A stretch of 64,000 bases of DNA from Phragmites australis (GCF_958298935.1 NC_084927.1:34600501-34664500), one strand, 5' to 3'. Counted from the stretch's first letter, positions 31,598 through 60,486 are shown. Made by a program: numbers and translations. Notes: generated by a model not told the origin, from the sequence alone.

Positions 31598-34309
31598 TCA
31601 TGAATGATTGCGATTAAGCATATTCTGGAAAGAAATGTATAAATCTTTGCGCTCTGTTCCAAAAATCTCTTCAGCTTTTGACAGGGTGACCTGCGGAAAT
31701 TAATCAAGTGAAAACATCACATTTGCATATTTTGCGGACATCAGTGAACTGAGCCACCGTAACTGTGAAAATACAGGTAAACCACACTACCTCTCGAGAT
31801 TGTTTCTGAGCATTGAACTCCTTGATGTTCGCCAAAAATGCTCCAAATTGCTCATACGGAAGTCTTGTCCTGGGAGTTGAGGCACTAGTGTTAAGAGAGA
31901 AGCAAACTAATAGTTGCTGCATAAGGTGACCAGAATAGTAGCCAACCGTGCTTGTCGGAAGAATTCCTTTCCATCTATACGAGGCCGCCCTGGAAACAGG
32001 AAAAGTTAGTGTATGTATCATCAGCAAGGTCCTAAACATGAATTTGATTTGCACAGATAAATTGTCACTGTCCGGAACCTGTGTATAAGCGGTGTTGAGG
32101 AGGAGATGTAGGTGCTGAATACTGATGACTTGACGATCCTTGCCATGATGAAAATGCCGATTGGCCCTCAGATCGAGTTCTTGTAGGAGAAGTTGGACCA
32201 GATAAGAACTTGGGAGATGGTGGACCAGTTGAATAAGCTCGAGGGGAACCACCGGAGGACGAAATCATAGGTGTTGAACCAGGAGTTAATTTTGGAGGCA
32301 TGTATGGCGTGATTGAGAACTGGTATCCTGTAAATAATTTCTATGTAAGTGGCTGCACTGAAAATAGAGTTAACACGCTGATATAGTTTAGCTGCTCAGT
32401 AGCGAGAGTGAATTACCTCCACCATGGGCGGATTCAGTAATTGTAGATCTGCTGGAAGCATCTGAAGAAGTGTGACTGCTTGAAACTTCATCTATCAAGT
32501 CAATTTTTTTTAAATGAAAAAACGAAATCATTTATCAGGCATGAAGTTATGGCTATTACAGTATACTTCAACAAAAGATGATATGAAAGTTGCAGGGATG
32601 TTGAACAGCACCTTTCCAAGATGGGACTTGGGCAGTCAAATTATCTTCTGCTGCATGATCCTGACCAGTTTCGGACAATTGCTATGAAAATATGCAAATA
32701 AAATCATTTGCCAACACAAAAGTTCCAGCAGAAGAGAAGACTTAAAACGTAACAAGAAATATTGACTAGGTGGGAAAGAAACATTTTGATCAATAAAACT
32801 CACCAACAAATTATCTTCACTCAATGATTTCATCAACTGCTTCTTAAATGCCTCCAGCTGCAAAGAAAGAACAACCTCCAATAATTTGATAACCAGCGAA
32901 GCACATTTTTTCATGTTAAATAGAAAAAGAGTTTGACAAATTTCATGCTGACAAGAATACCCTGCCAGGATCTACAAATGTGTCATTCAAGAAAATAGCA
33001 AATAAACAGTTTAAGATTCATCAGAGACCAGAGTCACGAAAGAGTAAATGTTGCCTAAAAAAGGTCACAATCAACGGTTCTAGTTTCCACATCACAGTGT
33101 GCATGAAACTGCAAGGTAGAGTAACTGACAGTAAAGCAGTCACCGATCCTGTTCTTAGTAATATTGAATCAGTTTCCACAAATCTGGGTTGACAGTTTGA
33201 CATCCCTAACATTTCGTGTTAAATTTGAAATTATTCAGTCCCCGCAATCTTCTCTAGAAGTTCATCAAGTTAGTCTGCTACCCAATCTAAATGCTGCAGC
33301 AAACTTTATCTTTTTTTTTCAACTAAACCAAATCCTTTGCCATATTAAATCTGATAGATATAAATAGACGCAGTCAGAATTTTGCAGCCCAGCCTAAGTT
33401 GAACCATCTGGCCGGAGTCACAAATTTTCTACCATGTAATCTAGAGAATCACCAAGAAGACCAATCATAGTCTTCCATCACAGTAACCATCAAAACTAAC
33501 AACACTACAAAAATTACACAAACTATCCACTGCGATGAACACTATAGACAATAGAGTGAACAAAATTGGCTCCTTCCACACCAGAACCAACGCTAGAAAC
33601 ACACATCTCATCCAAATTCATAAAATTTCAATGAACCCTTGGCCCATCGTCATCAAGTGTCCACAATCATGGTCACTGGGAGGCACGTGTCTAACATGAA
33701 CAAGCAAACAACACTAAAAAGTACAAAGCTTTAATCGAAGTCCTCCACAAACTCCACCCAAGAAACATTAAAAACACACCTATCCTCAAAATTGACAGGC
33801 CTCCCAATGCAGTCATGCTAAACCCAACCTTGTAATCAGAATTGAAAGAATTTGCACTAAAAGGGGAACTGAAAAGTTAGTAAAAGCCGCACCTTTGCCA
33901 AGTTCCTCGCCAGCTTCTTGGCCGTCGCGGCAAGCGAGTCCCTCTCCTTCGCCAGCTTCGTCTGCACACCAAGAATCAGAGGGTAAGAAGCTAAGTACAA
34001 ATCTTAATCCTCCGGGAACAGGAATTCCGGCGACGGCGAGCGTACGTTATCATCAAGAGCGGCGAGGAGGCGTGCGTCGGAGTCGGCGAGGCGGGCGCGG
34101 AGGCCGGCCTCGGCGCGGTCGCGGTCGGCGAGGTCACTACGGAGGCGCGCGACGTCGGCCTCGAGGCGGGAGACACGGGAGGCGATGGCCATGGAGGTGA
34201 TCTTGCGCGCCACATCCAGCTGCTCGTACGGGTCGGTGGGGATCACGGCCAGGATCTCGTCCGGCAGGTGGAAGTCCACGCCCGCCGCCGCCGCCTCGTG
34301 CCTCGCCAT
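31598..34309 (-). CDS. At4g15545-like (NAI2-interacting-protein-like) coiled-coil protein
   Basis: Nine exons (34309-34046, 33961-33893, 32857-32804, 32681-32612, 32491-32417, 32327-32079, 31989-31947, 31869-31791, 31690-31598) give 331 aa. All introns are GT-AG and in phase. The family signature FHLPDEILAVIPTDPYEQLD is at residues 12-31. A coiled coil with heptad-like Leu/Arg/Asp repeats spans about 45-130, across exons 1-3. A Ser/Pro/Gly-rich middle (about 195-275, GPPSPKFLSGPTSPTRTRSE) follows. The conserved tail GRPRIDGKEFF...LPYEQFGAFLANIKEFNAQKQ...LYISFQNMLNRN closes the protein. Arabidopsis relatives (At4g15545 and paralogues) were described, as I recall, as NAI2-interacting proteins of ER bodies. 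Grasses lack the classical ER-body pathway, so the role here is open. Confidence 0.92.
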
Positions 34310-36540
34310 CGCCGCCGTAGGGGAGGGTAGGTAGGTTAGCTCCCGGGCGCGGTGGTCGCCGGACGGCCGGCGTTGGCCAAGAATAGAAGTGGAAATTAAA
34401 GTTTTTTTTTCTGGTATTTTACTTCTTTTTTGGATGTGAGAACATGTGATTTGTGAGGGGGATCGAGCTGGTTGGCTGTGCACTGTTTGGTGTTCCAAAA
34501 CCATTTTCTCACTCTTGCTTCCTTTTTCCATTTGTTCCTTTTGAATTTCTTAATAATTCCTTTTCATTTTGTACTCCGTATTAGTTAATTTTTAGTCCGT
34601 AGGAGTTAGATCCGTTCCTCTCATGATAAACAATGGTTAGTATCTTTAAAAGATAAACAAGGGTTAGTAGCAATGACAATTATAACATATAGAAAAATAC
34701 AAGTAAATCTGCATTTGTAACTGTAAAATTCTTATAGCTTGAGCTAATTCCCTTCTACTTTGTAGGGAATCATTAGAACTGAATCACATATAGTTACAAA
34801 ACACATATAGGAAGGTTTTTTTTCTACTTCTGATGTACATAGGATAGGTCTGGTAGAGTTTCATCTGATTTAAATTTAATTCTCTGAAGGAAATGATTTT
34901 CTGAGGGAAGTGATTGCGTGATTGAAAATGATTCTCTAAGGTAAATTATATAGAAGAAGTGATTCTGTGTGAAAAATAAATCAAAAAAATACTTTTTTTA
35001 GCCATGGAATCACCTATAAGCTAAAAACTGAAAACTGATGTTTAGTAGAGCATCTAATTTCACTCTAAGAGCTCTAACAAACAGACACATACCCCCTCTA
35101 ATAGATATTCAGAAAGAAGTATGTATATCTTAAAAAATAGTATACATATCTTAGAAAAAATATATACTTCAATTAAAAAGAAGTACACATATATAAAAAG
35201 TAATATATATTTAAGTTATAACTGGATCAATTATAAATCAAGCTGGAAGTATATAGTCTCGAAAATACAGATTAGTTATATATAATATGAATACTATGAG
35301 AGTCTTTTATGTAGAGAAGAAGCCTCGTCCAATTGGCCATTGGGGGAGGAGAGACCCAAAACACCATTCCCCTTGTAGAGAAACGAATGGGCCATCCTAT
35401 GCAGGCGCAGTCTAGTAATGGCTAGTGAGTAGTAGCTCTCATGTTAATTTGGCTAGCACGGCCGCGCATGCGCTGCAGAGTCGCGTTGGGAGGGATTAAT
35501 CCCACATCACCGCTTTTGGGAGAGTTGCACGGGGATGGAGCCCGGGCGACGTTGAGAAGGCACACAGTTGTGTGGTGAGCATAAAAGCCAATTATTCTTT
35601 CGTCTTTTACTAAAGAATAACATGTGCCCGCCGCAAATTGCAGCACACGCCTATTTTATGGAGGGGATTCTCCTATTTTAGGAATGGCCCCACAATTCAA
35701 AACCAATGTTTTTGTTTAATTATGATTTATACTTGATTTTTTGTAAGGATGTTTTTTGCGGGTTTGCTTGTAAATGTGCTTTGGTGTATTTGTGTCCCCG
35801 TTATTTTCGTTGAAACTACAACGTACGTGATCTGCCATTATGTTGTTGTAAACATGCAATTCAAGAACACTTACTATGGTAACTTTATCATATTTGGTTA
35901 TTTGAAAATGATGACAAGATTTGGCATGGCACCAAGGTTCATATAAGCTTTTCCTCGCACAAATAAAAAGTCCATACAATCGAATCCATAAAGTGCACAA
36001 GTTCGACGAGACTAAGGTCCAGCCCTGCAGTAGACTGCTGAGTGTTAGCTTGTTCTTTGTACAGCAGCGACGTTGCCATCATATCCCTCCTCTTCATCTT
36101 CTCCCCTCTCCTCCACCCCTACTTTCCAATCCCTCGCCTCTTCATCTTCTCATCTCTCCTCTTCCACCACTACTTTCCAATGGAGGTGCCCCCTAGCGCG
36201 TTGGATCTGCCACTGCTTTGACTTGAGGATTATTATCACAATAACATTTCAGATCCTGAAACCTGCATCACGATGTGAAATAAATAGTGAATAACTATGC
36301 GGACTACGACTGAAAAATTGGCTGTGACAAAGGATCTGCAAAAGCCCAAATGGAACCTACTTGAACTTACTTGCGAGACAATGCTGGCTGGTTCTGTTAT
36401 TATACACTGACTTCCGACCAATGCAAACAACCAATAAACAATAGTTCATCCGAAATAATTCAACTAAATATGAATAAGTGGCACCTCGGTTAGTAGGGAT
36501 CCTGTCAGACTATACACAGACCACGTTTTGAACTTATTGT
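34310..36540. other. Intergenic region with MITE-like and simple repeats
   Basis: The first 150 bases are promoter/leader of the NAIP-like gene. About 34,846-35,088 runs from 'ggtctggtagagtttcatc' to 'agagctctaacaaacagaca', the arrangement of a hAT-like MITE. Bases 35,100-35,300 are AT-rich. A 44-bp unit (CCTCTTCATCTTCT...CTACTTTCCAATC) is repeated at 36088-36131 and 36137-36180. No gene is recognised. Confidence 0.45.
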
Positions 36541-38517
36541 TCACTTTACAGACCGCACACCAACAGTTTTGACTTTAAACTTATACTGAGGCAGCTCGTC
36601 CTCTTCATCTTCGCTCGAATCATCTTCAACCATGTCCCATTTCGAGTAATCAAGGCCTGAATGACCCTTTGGTTTTGGGATGGCCTCCCAACCCTGTGGG
36701 TTTGAAGACAGAATGGAAGAAACCTCAACCTTTTGAGGTTCAGTCGCAGGTTTTCTTTCGAGAATCGGTCCATTTGAAGGTTTGTTCTCGAGAATCGGTT
36801 TAGCTGCAGGTTGGTCAGGCTTAGTGACAGAAGTCTCAATCTTCTGGTCTCCTTTGGAAGGAAGTTCTTCTTTATCTTCTTCGAGACAGAGGGACTCTTC
36901 TTCGCACTCAGGAATTGGGGCCAGTGACTTCACAATAATACAAAAGATGAGCGATAAAATATGTCAGCCAAGTAAACAAGTCACGGAACAGCTTGAATTG
37001 TTTGAGCCAATCCATAAGAGTTTTATGGGATGACAAATGGAGTACTGTGCTGATGAGAAACAAAAAGGTTGACAAGGGTCTTTGATTAATGCTAATGCAA
37101 CCCATTTCTTTTCATATGTTATTTCTGTACTTTCTCTTATGTATTCAAACGATTTTGAGGCAAGTTCTTCTTGAGGTGATACGCATTTCTTGAAAAGAAG
37201 GTAAGACAAAGTGAATTTCATGAAGAAAGCGAACAACAAACATACCAGCTGTGTTTTCAGCCGTGCATGAAGATTTCGGTATACTTCAGATGATGGATTT
37301 ATTTCGACCAGTCTATTCACATCAAATAGAGCCGACTGGTAATCTTTCAAAGTGACAAGAGTCTGGGCACGCAACATGAGAGCTCCAGCATGCTCTCTAT
37401 CCAACGCAAGGACCGATGTGCACTCTTCTGCGGCCTATACCAGATATACTATATGAAGAATTCAATGCCGAGAACAAAAATGATAAATATAGAAAAAAGA
37501 ACAATAATCGGCAATCAACTTATTCCAGAGAAATACTGACTGTTGTTTTCATCACCTACTCAACAAGGGCCACAGAGGATCAACTAAACCATAATTTGAC
37601 CCATTACTAGCTAATGCAGGTTTCCAGCAGGATTCTGCCATGCACAAAGTAGACCATCAATTAAGCTACTATTTGGTCTCCTGACCATCAATTAACTTCC
37701 CTCCAAGTAGATCATTCACTCTACAGAATATGGAATGCGAGTCTATCGAGTGTATCAAACTAGAAAACTTTGTAAAAGCGTTACATCAATTAGATATATT
37801 CTATAGTCATTCATCAATTCGCTGTTACTAGTCACGACTCACAAAAGCTAAATTGCTCTGTGCCCAGTCTGTTTTGTACTACTGCTATTTTTGGGAAGGC
37901 AACACCAAACAGTTCAGTCCAAACAGTATGCTGGATTCAGTTGCATCTTATTACAACACTAAGAGGGCCAGATTGAAAAGTGTACGCGGTGGTCACAACG
38001 GTATCTGTCACCTACAACCAAATGCCTGGCAGCATACGTTTCCCTCAAGATTGGAACCCATCCATAGCCCTAACCAGACAATCTTATCATTTTTACCGAA
38101 AAGACAAGTAATCACAATTAGCAGCCCTAAATCGCCGGTATCCTTGAACCCGCGACCAAATAGCCACGCCTGGCAGGCTAAAAACCGAAGCTTTACCCTA
38201 ATCGGCGCTTCCAAGCACCAAGGGACGCCCAAACCCATCACCGAAGCAAAGTCAAATTAAACCAACGACGTAATCGTTCTTTGAAGAAACCGGCGATGTC
38301 ATCCGCGAAAGGGAAACAAAGGGAAGCAACAGGAGACCTTGTGGAAGTCCTGGAGCTTGAGGTAGCAGGCGGCGCGGTTGCTGTGGAGCGCGATGCGCTG
38401 CGCGGGGCCCCGCGCCGCCGCCAGCGCCGCGGAGTAGAGCTCCAGCGCCTCCCGGTGGCGGCCGCCCCTGTAGAGCTCATGCGCCCTCTCGACCGCCGCC
38501 GCCGCCGCGCCCGCCAT
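36541..38517 (-). CDS. Tetratricopeptide-repeat protein with acidic C-terminal tail
   Basis: Three exons (38517-38338, 37434-37246, 36927-36541) give 251 aa. Residues 1-120 form about three TPR-like helical pairs (AHELYRGGRHREALELYSAAL, then IALHSNRAACYLKLQDFHKAAEECTSVLALD, then HAGALMLRAQTLVTLKDYQSALFDVNRLVEI). Long segments are shortened in meaning: each ends in the small-residue/Tyr pattern of TPRs. The tail is Glu/Lys/Pro-rich, with a conserved patch GWEAIPKPKGHSGLDYSKWD and an acidic DDSSEDEEDE run. Plant proteins of this layout are annotated as TPR or co-chaperone-like; TPRs bind partner peptides such as Hsp70/Hsp90 tails. No specific partner can be inferred. An in-frame upstream ATG at 38556 could add 13 residues. 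The exon 3 acceptor (GTGAAG) has a weak pyrimidine tract. Confidence 0.85.
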
Positions 38518-40160
38518 CGCCCGCGCGGAAAATCCGGAGGCGATTTGGTGTTCCAACGAATCGGGGTGGGTTCGGGGGAGGAGGATTCGCGAGTTGCGAT
38601 CTGGGGGGATGGATAATCACGAGGAATAGAGGAGGCGATGGCGAGCGGAGGGGAGGTTTGAATGTGGGTGGATGACTGGACGGTAGCGGGTTGTCGGGTT
38701 GCTGCCCGCGAGGAACACGGCGTCCGGGTTTTATCTTCTCTTCTCTCTCTGAGAATTGACGGATTTGCCCCCCGTTCCTAAACCTCGAACCTTCCTCATC
38801 CAGGCATCCTCACTTTCTGTAACCTCTAAATCATCTCAAGCACATACCTTAAAACTTTATTTTTATAATATTATTACAACGCTCTCTAAGACTATTATAT
38901 TATTTCTTATTTTTTCATCTCCAACAGCTATCATATTTTTTGCATTTCTTTATTATCCTCTTCTCGTATCAACAAACATACTTTGCGAACAGTGATAGAG
39001 ATCGAACAGAGAATCGGCAAATATGTCATAACCGTATCACTGTAGTGATGGATACCGCCTCTGCTGAAGAGTGAACCGAGACAACAGAGGCGGCAATCCA
39101 GCCGCTATAGTTATACGGGAGGTATTTGCTATCTTTGTTGGAGTAGATTTAAGGCTTTTTTTGGATTGCAGATTTTTTTCTCGAATTATATGTTTTTCTA
39201 TGAAATTCCTGTATCATTTCTATAAAATTTCTATGTTTAAAAGAAACCCTAAATATCCGCCTCTCGTGTAGTCGTGTGTGCTCCTCTTGGCTGGAAAGAT
39301 GGGTTCTCGTGTGCTGTTTCCATTGTGGTGCTGACACTAGGATTTTTTTTTTAGGTCATGCTAACACTAGGAGTATATAACATGTAAATGATTCAAACAG
39401 CTGCCGATTTTCACCTGCTCTGTAACACAATAATTTTTGCAAGTTATGGTAGCCCCTACAGCCACTGCTTTTGCTTGGTATGTGCTGATTGTGTCATAGA
39501 AAGCGTTGGCTTGGCATGACTATCAAAAGATTTCAATTCATCAGTTTGTAGGCTTCCTTCACAATGGCTTATACCAATTTGTTCGTGGTTCGCTCTGTTG
39601 GATATATGTAAGAATCACCACGAACACATGATGCCTTCTCGAGTAGCGTTGCGAGTTTTTGTGTCCTGATCTTGAATTTTCGCAGGGTTTAGATGATTAT
39701 GGCCGGAGTTGTATGTGTGTTTGGATGGGTGGATTTCAGATGATATCCAGATCAGGAGTTGTTTTGCAGTCTTTTTCTTATTTGGATTCTTGATTGGTTT
39801 CGAGGGGAATCATGTAGCAAATTCAGCAAGAACTAATCGAATTATGCTCCAAGATTATATCTTTTGGGTAATCTTAATCGTGTTTGGCGAAGCCTTTGAA
39901 TTCTGATTGATCTGTTAAAGATTATGCTGTTTTTCTGAATTGCTTGATCTGATGGGATCTCAATACAAGAAGCATAATCTTTTGAAATGTGATAATCTGG
40001 TAATTTCTTCTGAACAGTTAACTGACTCTGAACAACTAACCATATTCGAACATTCCAGGGAGTTATAGAGATCCTACTTTCACCATGATTTCCATAAATT
40101 GAAATTTAACACATACTTGCTTGCAGAAAATGATACTGGTTCTAGGAAGCAGTACAAAAA
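38518..40160. other. TPR gene upstream region and AT-rich spacer
   Basis: GC-rich promoter sequence extends to about 38,720. Bases about 38,800-38,960 carry 'cttattttttcatctccaacagc', a phrase also found in the Tourist-like MITE at 59,565-59,897, so a related MITE fragment is likely. The remainder shows no gene. Confidence 0.4.
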
Positions 40161-40530
40161 CTGGGAACACTACACCTTCAGCTCCACCATTACAAGATGA
40201 GGTGTCATGGGCTCTAGTATCACCAGGAGTTGATTGAGAAGAAAATCAGGGGCCTCTAGAAGATCAAGAACCTGGAGAACGAGTTGATTGCAGTCAAGTG
40301 CGAGATAAAACTGTCGAAGATCAAGAAGACCCTGCTGGATAGTGCTTTGAATCAGCTCAAAGTATATATCAACATAGAGGCACTGAAGAGTTTTTTTCCA
40401 AAATGCAGTTAACTTTCCAAAATGCAATTGCTTGTACAGTTTGGTCTATATGAACATAGGGGCACTCAGGTGTAAATTTGGTGCAATTGCATGCATAGTT
40501 TTTTCCAAAATACAATTAACTTTCAGGAGT
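40160..40530 (+). other. Possible coiled-coil gene fragment and short tandem repeat
   Basis: One plus-strand frame around 40,210-40,380 reads ELIEKKIRGL-stop-KIKNLENELIAVKCEIKL and so on, with Lys/Glu/Leu periodicity like a coiled coil. It holds a stop and has no clear start, so it may be a gene remnant. Phrases 'gaacataggggcactcag' and 'tttttccaaaatgca' occur twice (about 40,370-40,420 and 40,450-40,525), marking a local duplication. Confidence 0.3.
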
Positions 40531-43198
40531 GATATTACAACACAAAGACACAGAGTTAACTTCATAACATTGTGTTCAATTAACTGAGAGCAAGAGCAAT
40601 CGAGACGATATCAAATAGCCCATTACAACAAAGGCACTCAAATTGTTTAACTTTATCCATGGGAATATTCTCAGGGAGCAATAGAAAATTGTTCCATATA
40701 AATAGTCTATGCTTGAGCTAAATTTTAGCGAAAACCGAATAAATTCTGAACTAATAGAATACTAGTATCATATTTCACAAAAATATTGAAACGACCATTA
40801 AAAAGATCGCAACATATTTTGGGACTCACATATATTTTGCAAATTTACAATATATGTATTATCAACTATTTGCATGTGTCCAATAATACTAGATTACATG
40901 CACTTATGACAGTTTTTCCCAAATATTAACAATAGTCATTAAAAATATTTTGTAGAAACAAATACATTCACAACTATCAGTCAAGAGCATTATAGATATT
41001 GCACACTTCATTCAGTTCAAAAGCTATCAGTTAGGCTATCCAAAAGTAGTGTTGACAAACTAACATAACTTTTACATAAGCAAGCTTTTGGAAAAAAAAA
41101 AACTTCTTTACCATCAGTCAAAAGCAGCTTTTGGAGAAGACAGCATAAACAAACAGACCCTTAATTTCGTAAGGGGAATGTGGTTTTCGTGCTTTTCTCT
41201 TCTTCGTTTTGATGTGTTTTGATTTATATACTATTAGACTAACTGATTGCTTGTGCGTTGTAACTTAACAAAAATCTTGCATTTAAGCATTACAGGTGAT
41301 TCATGTGAGAGTAGGGCTATCAAAAAAATAATTTATCTGAAATGATATCCATTAAATGAAATTTTCTGAGATTCAGACAACTACGATTTCAAGCAAAAAT
41401 TTTGTAACAAACACCAATAGTTCTAGCATGCAATGGTAACCATCGTGCTTAAGAAGGGCACAAGCTGCAATGGTAGTACGCAAGCTGCAAAGGTGCAAAT
41501 GCATATAGAGAAGCACATCAGTTTCAATTTTAAATATTGGCTAAATATGAGCTTCATGGAATATAGGAAGGGCTTGTATGTAACTGCAACAAATGGAACT
41601 AACATTAGTTCATCCTTTTGCGAGTGTTCATGTACATCAGCCTTAGTTTAATACTAAATTTTCTTCTCTTTACAAACTGGACATAAAAGTAAACAAAAGA
41701 GCAATTATCTTACATTCAAAAGAGGCTTATCCAGTAAGTCAACTCAACCCTAGAATATCCAGCCACTTTGATCTGTGACCTCTGCATTAAAAGTAAAAAA
41801 ATTCTAGAAAAACAAAAATAATATTTGAGCAAGAGCAATTTACTATTTCTGCCATGATTCACCAGTGAGATCAGCCATGAACCTTACATTGTCTTGTATG
41901 ACTGCAATGAAATTTGAATAGAGCATCACAATATGCATTCATATAGCAACCGTATAAAATTGATGAAGATGAAATGAACAGAAACACTCCATCAGCATTT
42001 ATTTGTGCCTTGACACACCCCTATTGCTTAAGATTGTCACATGATTCATCAGTGATTCTTTGCCGTGCCTTAGCATGCACCATAGAAAGATGAATAGCAA
42101 AAAGAAATAGACTAATGTTATTTACAGTCTAATATTGTAGTTGTCAGTCAGAGGAAACCATTTTTAATTGTCAATGCCACCAACCAATTTTCCTTGTTAC
42201 AGATAGAGCTTCAAAACAAATATTACATTAGAAAAACACACCGCTCCTCCTGAGCAATGTCTTAACATTTGAAGGCCTATAGCTGCACCTATAATGACAT
42301 TTGTAATGTTAAGTCAATATCGAGCACTACATACCATACCTACTGTGTTAATTCAAAGAGGAGATATACCTTGAAATCATAAGAAGCATTTACTATTAAA
42401 TGAAAAAGGAGTATATTCTTACAAGAGAACTATTGTTGTTTAGCTCTCTAAATTATTTAGCAAATGAGTGGGGCGCGATTTTTTTGGTTGTTGGACACTG
42501 GTGGGGAGGGGGAGGATCGGAGGAGGAAGGACACCGACGAGGATATGGAGGCAGGCAGAGGGGAGAAGGGTAGGTTCACAGTGGGGGCGATACGCGGGGA
42601 GGAGTCAAGGTGGGCGGGGTGGAACAATTGAAGGGCGACTCGGGAGGGGACGGACGGGTGGAGGGGTAAGTGAGTGGCATGCGGCTATTTAACTACGGAG
42701 GTAGAATATGAGGAAAGTATGACGTAAAGATAGACACCGAAGGATACAAGAATCATTATGCATTTTTTAAATAGTAGAAAATATATGAAATATGTGGTAT
42801 ATGATAAATTGGATAGACGATTAATCCTACGGATTGTTAGCGCTAAGGATCCTAAGCATGCTTAAACACGGATCGTGGTGATCTATCTCCCCAATGAGCC
42901 CATGTGAGTTTGCTAACGGTGGATATCAAAGCTAGTTGAAGACTTGCATTGCACGGTCGCATGGATGCATGAGCTGCACATTGAGCAATATTCGCATGAT
43001 ACGCACCCTGCAACAAATTTATATATTTTTCACAAAGGAAAAAAGAACACGCTTTGATTTAGCACCCGAGAAGGAAAAAGGAGGTGAGAAAAGGGCAGGA
43101 AAGGTCGACCGGAGTACCGGACACGGCTGTCCATTCTCAGCAAGGGGAAACAAATACTGTAGGCACTTGCGCTAACCATGTGAGGCATGACAAATTAA
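40531..43198. other. Gene-poor AT-rich spacer
   Basis: Low-complexity AT-rich sequence with one GC-rich patch (42,465-42,690). The longest open frames are under 90 codons without similarity. 41,000-41,160 ends in 'agcagcttttggagaagaca...aaacaaacagaccctt', which resembles one end of a hAT-like MITE. No gene is supported. Confidence 0.4.
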
Positions 43199-43484
43199 GA
43201 CTTTGTTTGTTTAGGTTTTTGTTTCTGTTTTTTCTAATACATTGTGTTTTTTAATTTTTTTTAAAGCTGCTTTTTGATTTTAGCTTTTAAATTTTACAAT
43301 AATTGTTTAACTTCTCAACACACAAGCTACTCTTAACTAGTTTCTCAGCTTGTAGTTTATTTTCTCAGAAACAGACTTTTGACTTCTCAAAAATCACTTT
43401 TCAACAAATCCGTTTGTTTAAACTTCTAACTTCTGAGCTTATAACAGAAACAAAAATAAAAAACAATCTAAAACAAACAAGCCC
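43199..43484. mobile_element. hAT-like MITE, about 286 bp
   Basis: The ends are inverted: left GACTTTGTTTGTTT (43199-43212) against the reverse complement of right AAACAAACAAGCCC (43471-43484), GGGCTTGTTTGTTT. The interior is AT-rich with 'agcttttaaattt'/'cttctcag' palindromic pieces, as in common grass hAT-type MITEs. The target duplication is not clear (ATTAA / TAAGC). Confidence 0.55.
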
Positions 43485-43829
43485 TAAGCAGATGACTTGG
43501 AATTTCGCTGGGGCCTCGCAACGTGGCCACCTACGTCGTGCTGGCGTGGCGTTAGCAAGGCAGAGACCTGACGGCGACTTTTATTTTTGAGTTATTGGAT
43601 CAATTCAAAACTTTAAAAAATAAATTAGATGTTCACTTCCACCTAATTAAATTAAGAAAAAAAATATTAAGTATCAAGAACAAACAAAGGTTATCCTTTT
43701 TTAACACGAGGTTTAAGCTCAAAAGCATCGCTCAGCAAAATGGTGGATGCCATGCATGCTGCAGAAGGAGAAGCAAGTGCAGGAAGACGAGGTGACGAGA
43801 AAACCAGCACGCTGGGCTCGCTCTTGCCG

Positions 43830-59220
<15,391 letters not shown>

Positions 59221-59221
<1 letters not shown>

Positions 59222-59254
59222 CTCTCCCTCTCCCTCTCCCTCCCCCTCCCCTCC
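59221..59254 (-). repeat. Purine tract abutting the receptor-kinase start codon
   Basis: On the plus strand this is a CTCTCC/CCCTCC run; in the transcript it is a GA/GGGA-rich leader directly before the ATG. Simple-sequence, possibly regulatory. Confidence 0.7.
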
Positions 59255-59366
59255 TCTGCCTGCTCCCTTCCGAGGCAAGTGGTGGTGGATCGAACAAAGG
59301 AAGTGGACAAAAGTATTACAGCTATGGAAGCATGCAATGATGCAGAGATGTAGGGTAGCCGATTTG

Positions 59367-59373
59367 TTTATAT
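59367..59373 (-). promoter_or_regulatory. Candidate TATA box of the receptor kinase
   Basis: ATATAAA on the minus strand lies about 146 bp upstream of the start codon. Confidence 0.4.
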
Positions 59374-59564
59374 GAAAATGGCGCCACAACTGTAACAATT
59401 TGGCAGCGGCTACACTCTGGCGAGCCGGCGCCGGAGGAGCAAAGTGATCAGGCTTTTTAGCTGGCGATTGCTGAATTTGATGAGCACGGGTGGTATGGTT
59501 TCAGATTGGAATTCTATTATTGGACAGCCGATTTTTAAACGACTGATGTGGAAGGGGGACCTAA

Positions 59565-59897
59565 GGCTATCTCCAGCAGCTACATCAAATTTTCATCCTC
59601 AAAAATACTATTACAGCATCCTCTATCACTATTACAGTATCTCTTATTTTTTCATCTCAGTTACCCCATTTCCTATCTTCTACTCTCCCCGGATCCACAT
59701 GTCAGTCGCTGGCTACAGGAATACGGCACCCTTTTTTCCTCCGCAAGTTTGCAGCCGGGAACTCTACCTCCGTATCCCTGTTTACCTGAAACCGGCTCTA
59801 CTGGAGAGCTCTCCACAGCGACTGGATCGGCAAAAGTACAAGCTGCAGGCGGCACAATGCTTTACGAAAGCGGAAGGCGAAACTGCTGGAGAAGGCC
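59565..59897. mobile_element. Tourist-like (PIF/Harbinger) MITE, 333 bp
   Basis: The ends GGCTATCTCCAGCAG (left) and the reverse complement of the right end, GGCCTTCTCCAGCAG, form near-perfect terminal inverted repeats. A 3-bp TAA duplication flanks it (59562-59564 and 59898-59900), the hallmark of PIF/Harbinger MITEs. No coding capacity. Confidence 0.75.
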
Positions 59898-59956
59898 TAA
59901 GGTGGCAATGCCCAGGTCCAATGAATCCAGTAGACTCTTGCCAATTATGTGTTTAA

Positions 59957-60180
59957 GAGCTCGTCTGTGAGAGCTCTGGTTCTAATTTTTTTTAGAGCTG
60001 TTTATTTTTAATTTCAAAAGTTTTTGGAGTCTGAATTATAGACAGATTAAGAGTCTTTAGTTTAAATATTTTTTTTCTTATTTTGAAATAAAAATAGATA
60101 TTTAAATCACTTTATTTTATTCTATAAACTCTAAATTCTATATGAATCTTAGAGCTCCACCAAACATAGTATAAATAGAT
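59957..60180. mobile_element. hAT-like MITE fragment
   Basis: Left 'gagctcgtctgtgagagctctg' and right 'agagctccaccaaacat' are the inverted wording of common grass hAT-type MITEs (AGAGCTCC...GGAGCTCT). The ends are decayed and no target duplication was defined. Confidence 0.35.
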
Positions 60181-60486
60181 GCTCTGTATATAGATCTTGT
60201 TTGTCAGAGCTCCATATATCTATGTTCACGTTAGGTTTTAAGATTGTAGGTTAAAATAAAGTTTAATTATTAGTTTTAATCTAAAATATAAATAATATGA
60301 CTCATCTAAATATCTTTAATGTACCTATAGCTTCAGTACCATAAATTTTTGAAGCTAGAAATACACGGCTTTAAAAAATTTAGAGCTACAACTTTGTTAA
60401 ATTGAGCCATAGTTGAGGTTAAGCTACTAGTCTTTAGTTTTCTTCAAGTACACCCCTACAAAATTCCCTATTCTGTGTCCTATGTA

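Noticed and set aside
35498..35512. AATCCCACATCACC, close to the plant snRNA upstream element
   Set aside because: One base differs from the RTCCCACATCG consensus, no TATA box follows at the required spacing, and no snRNA-like sequence is downstream.
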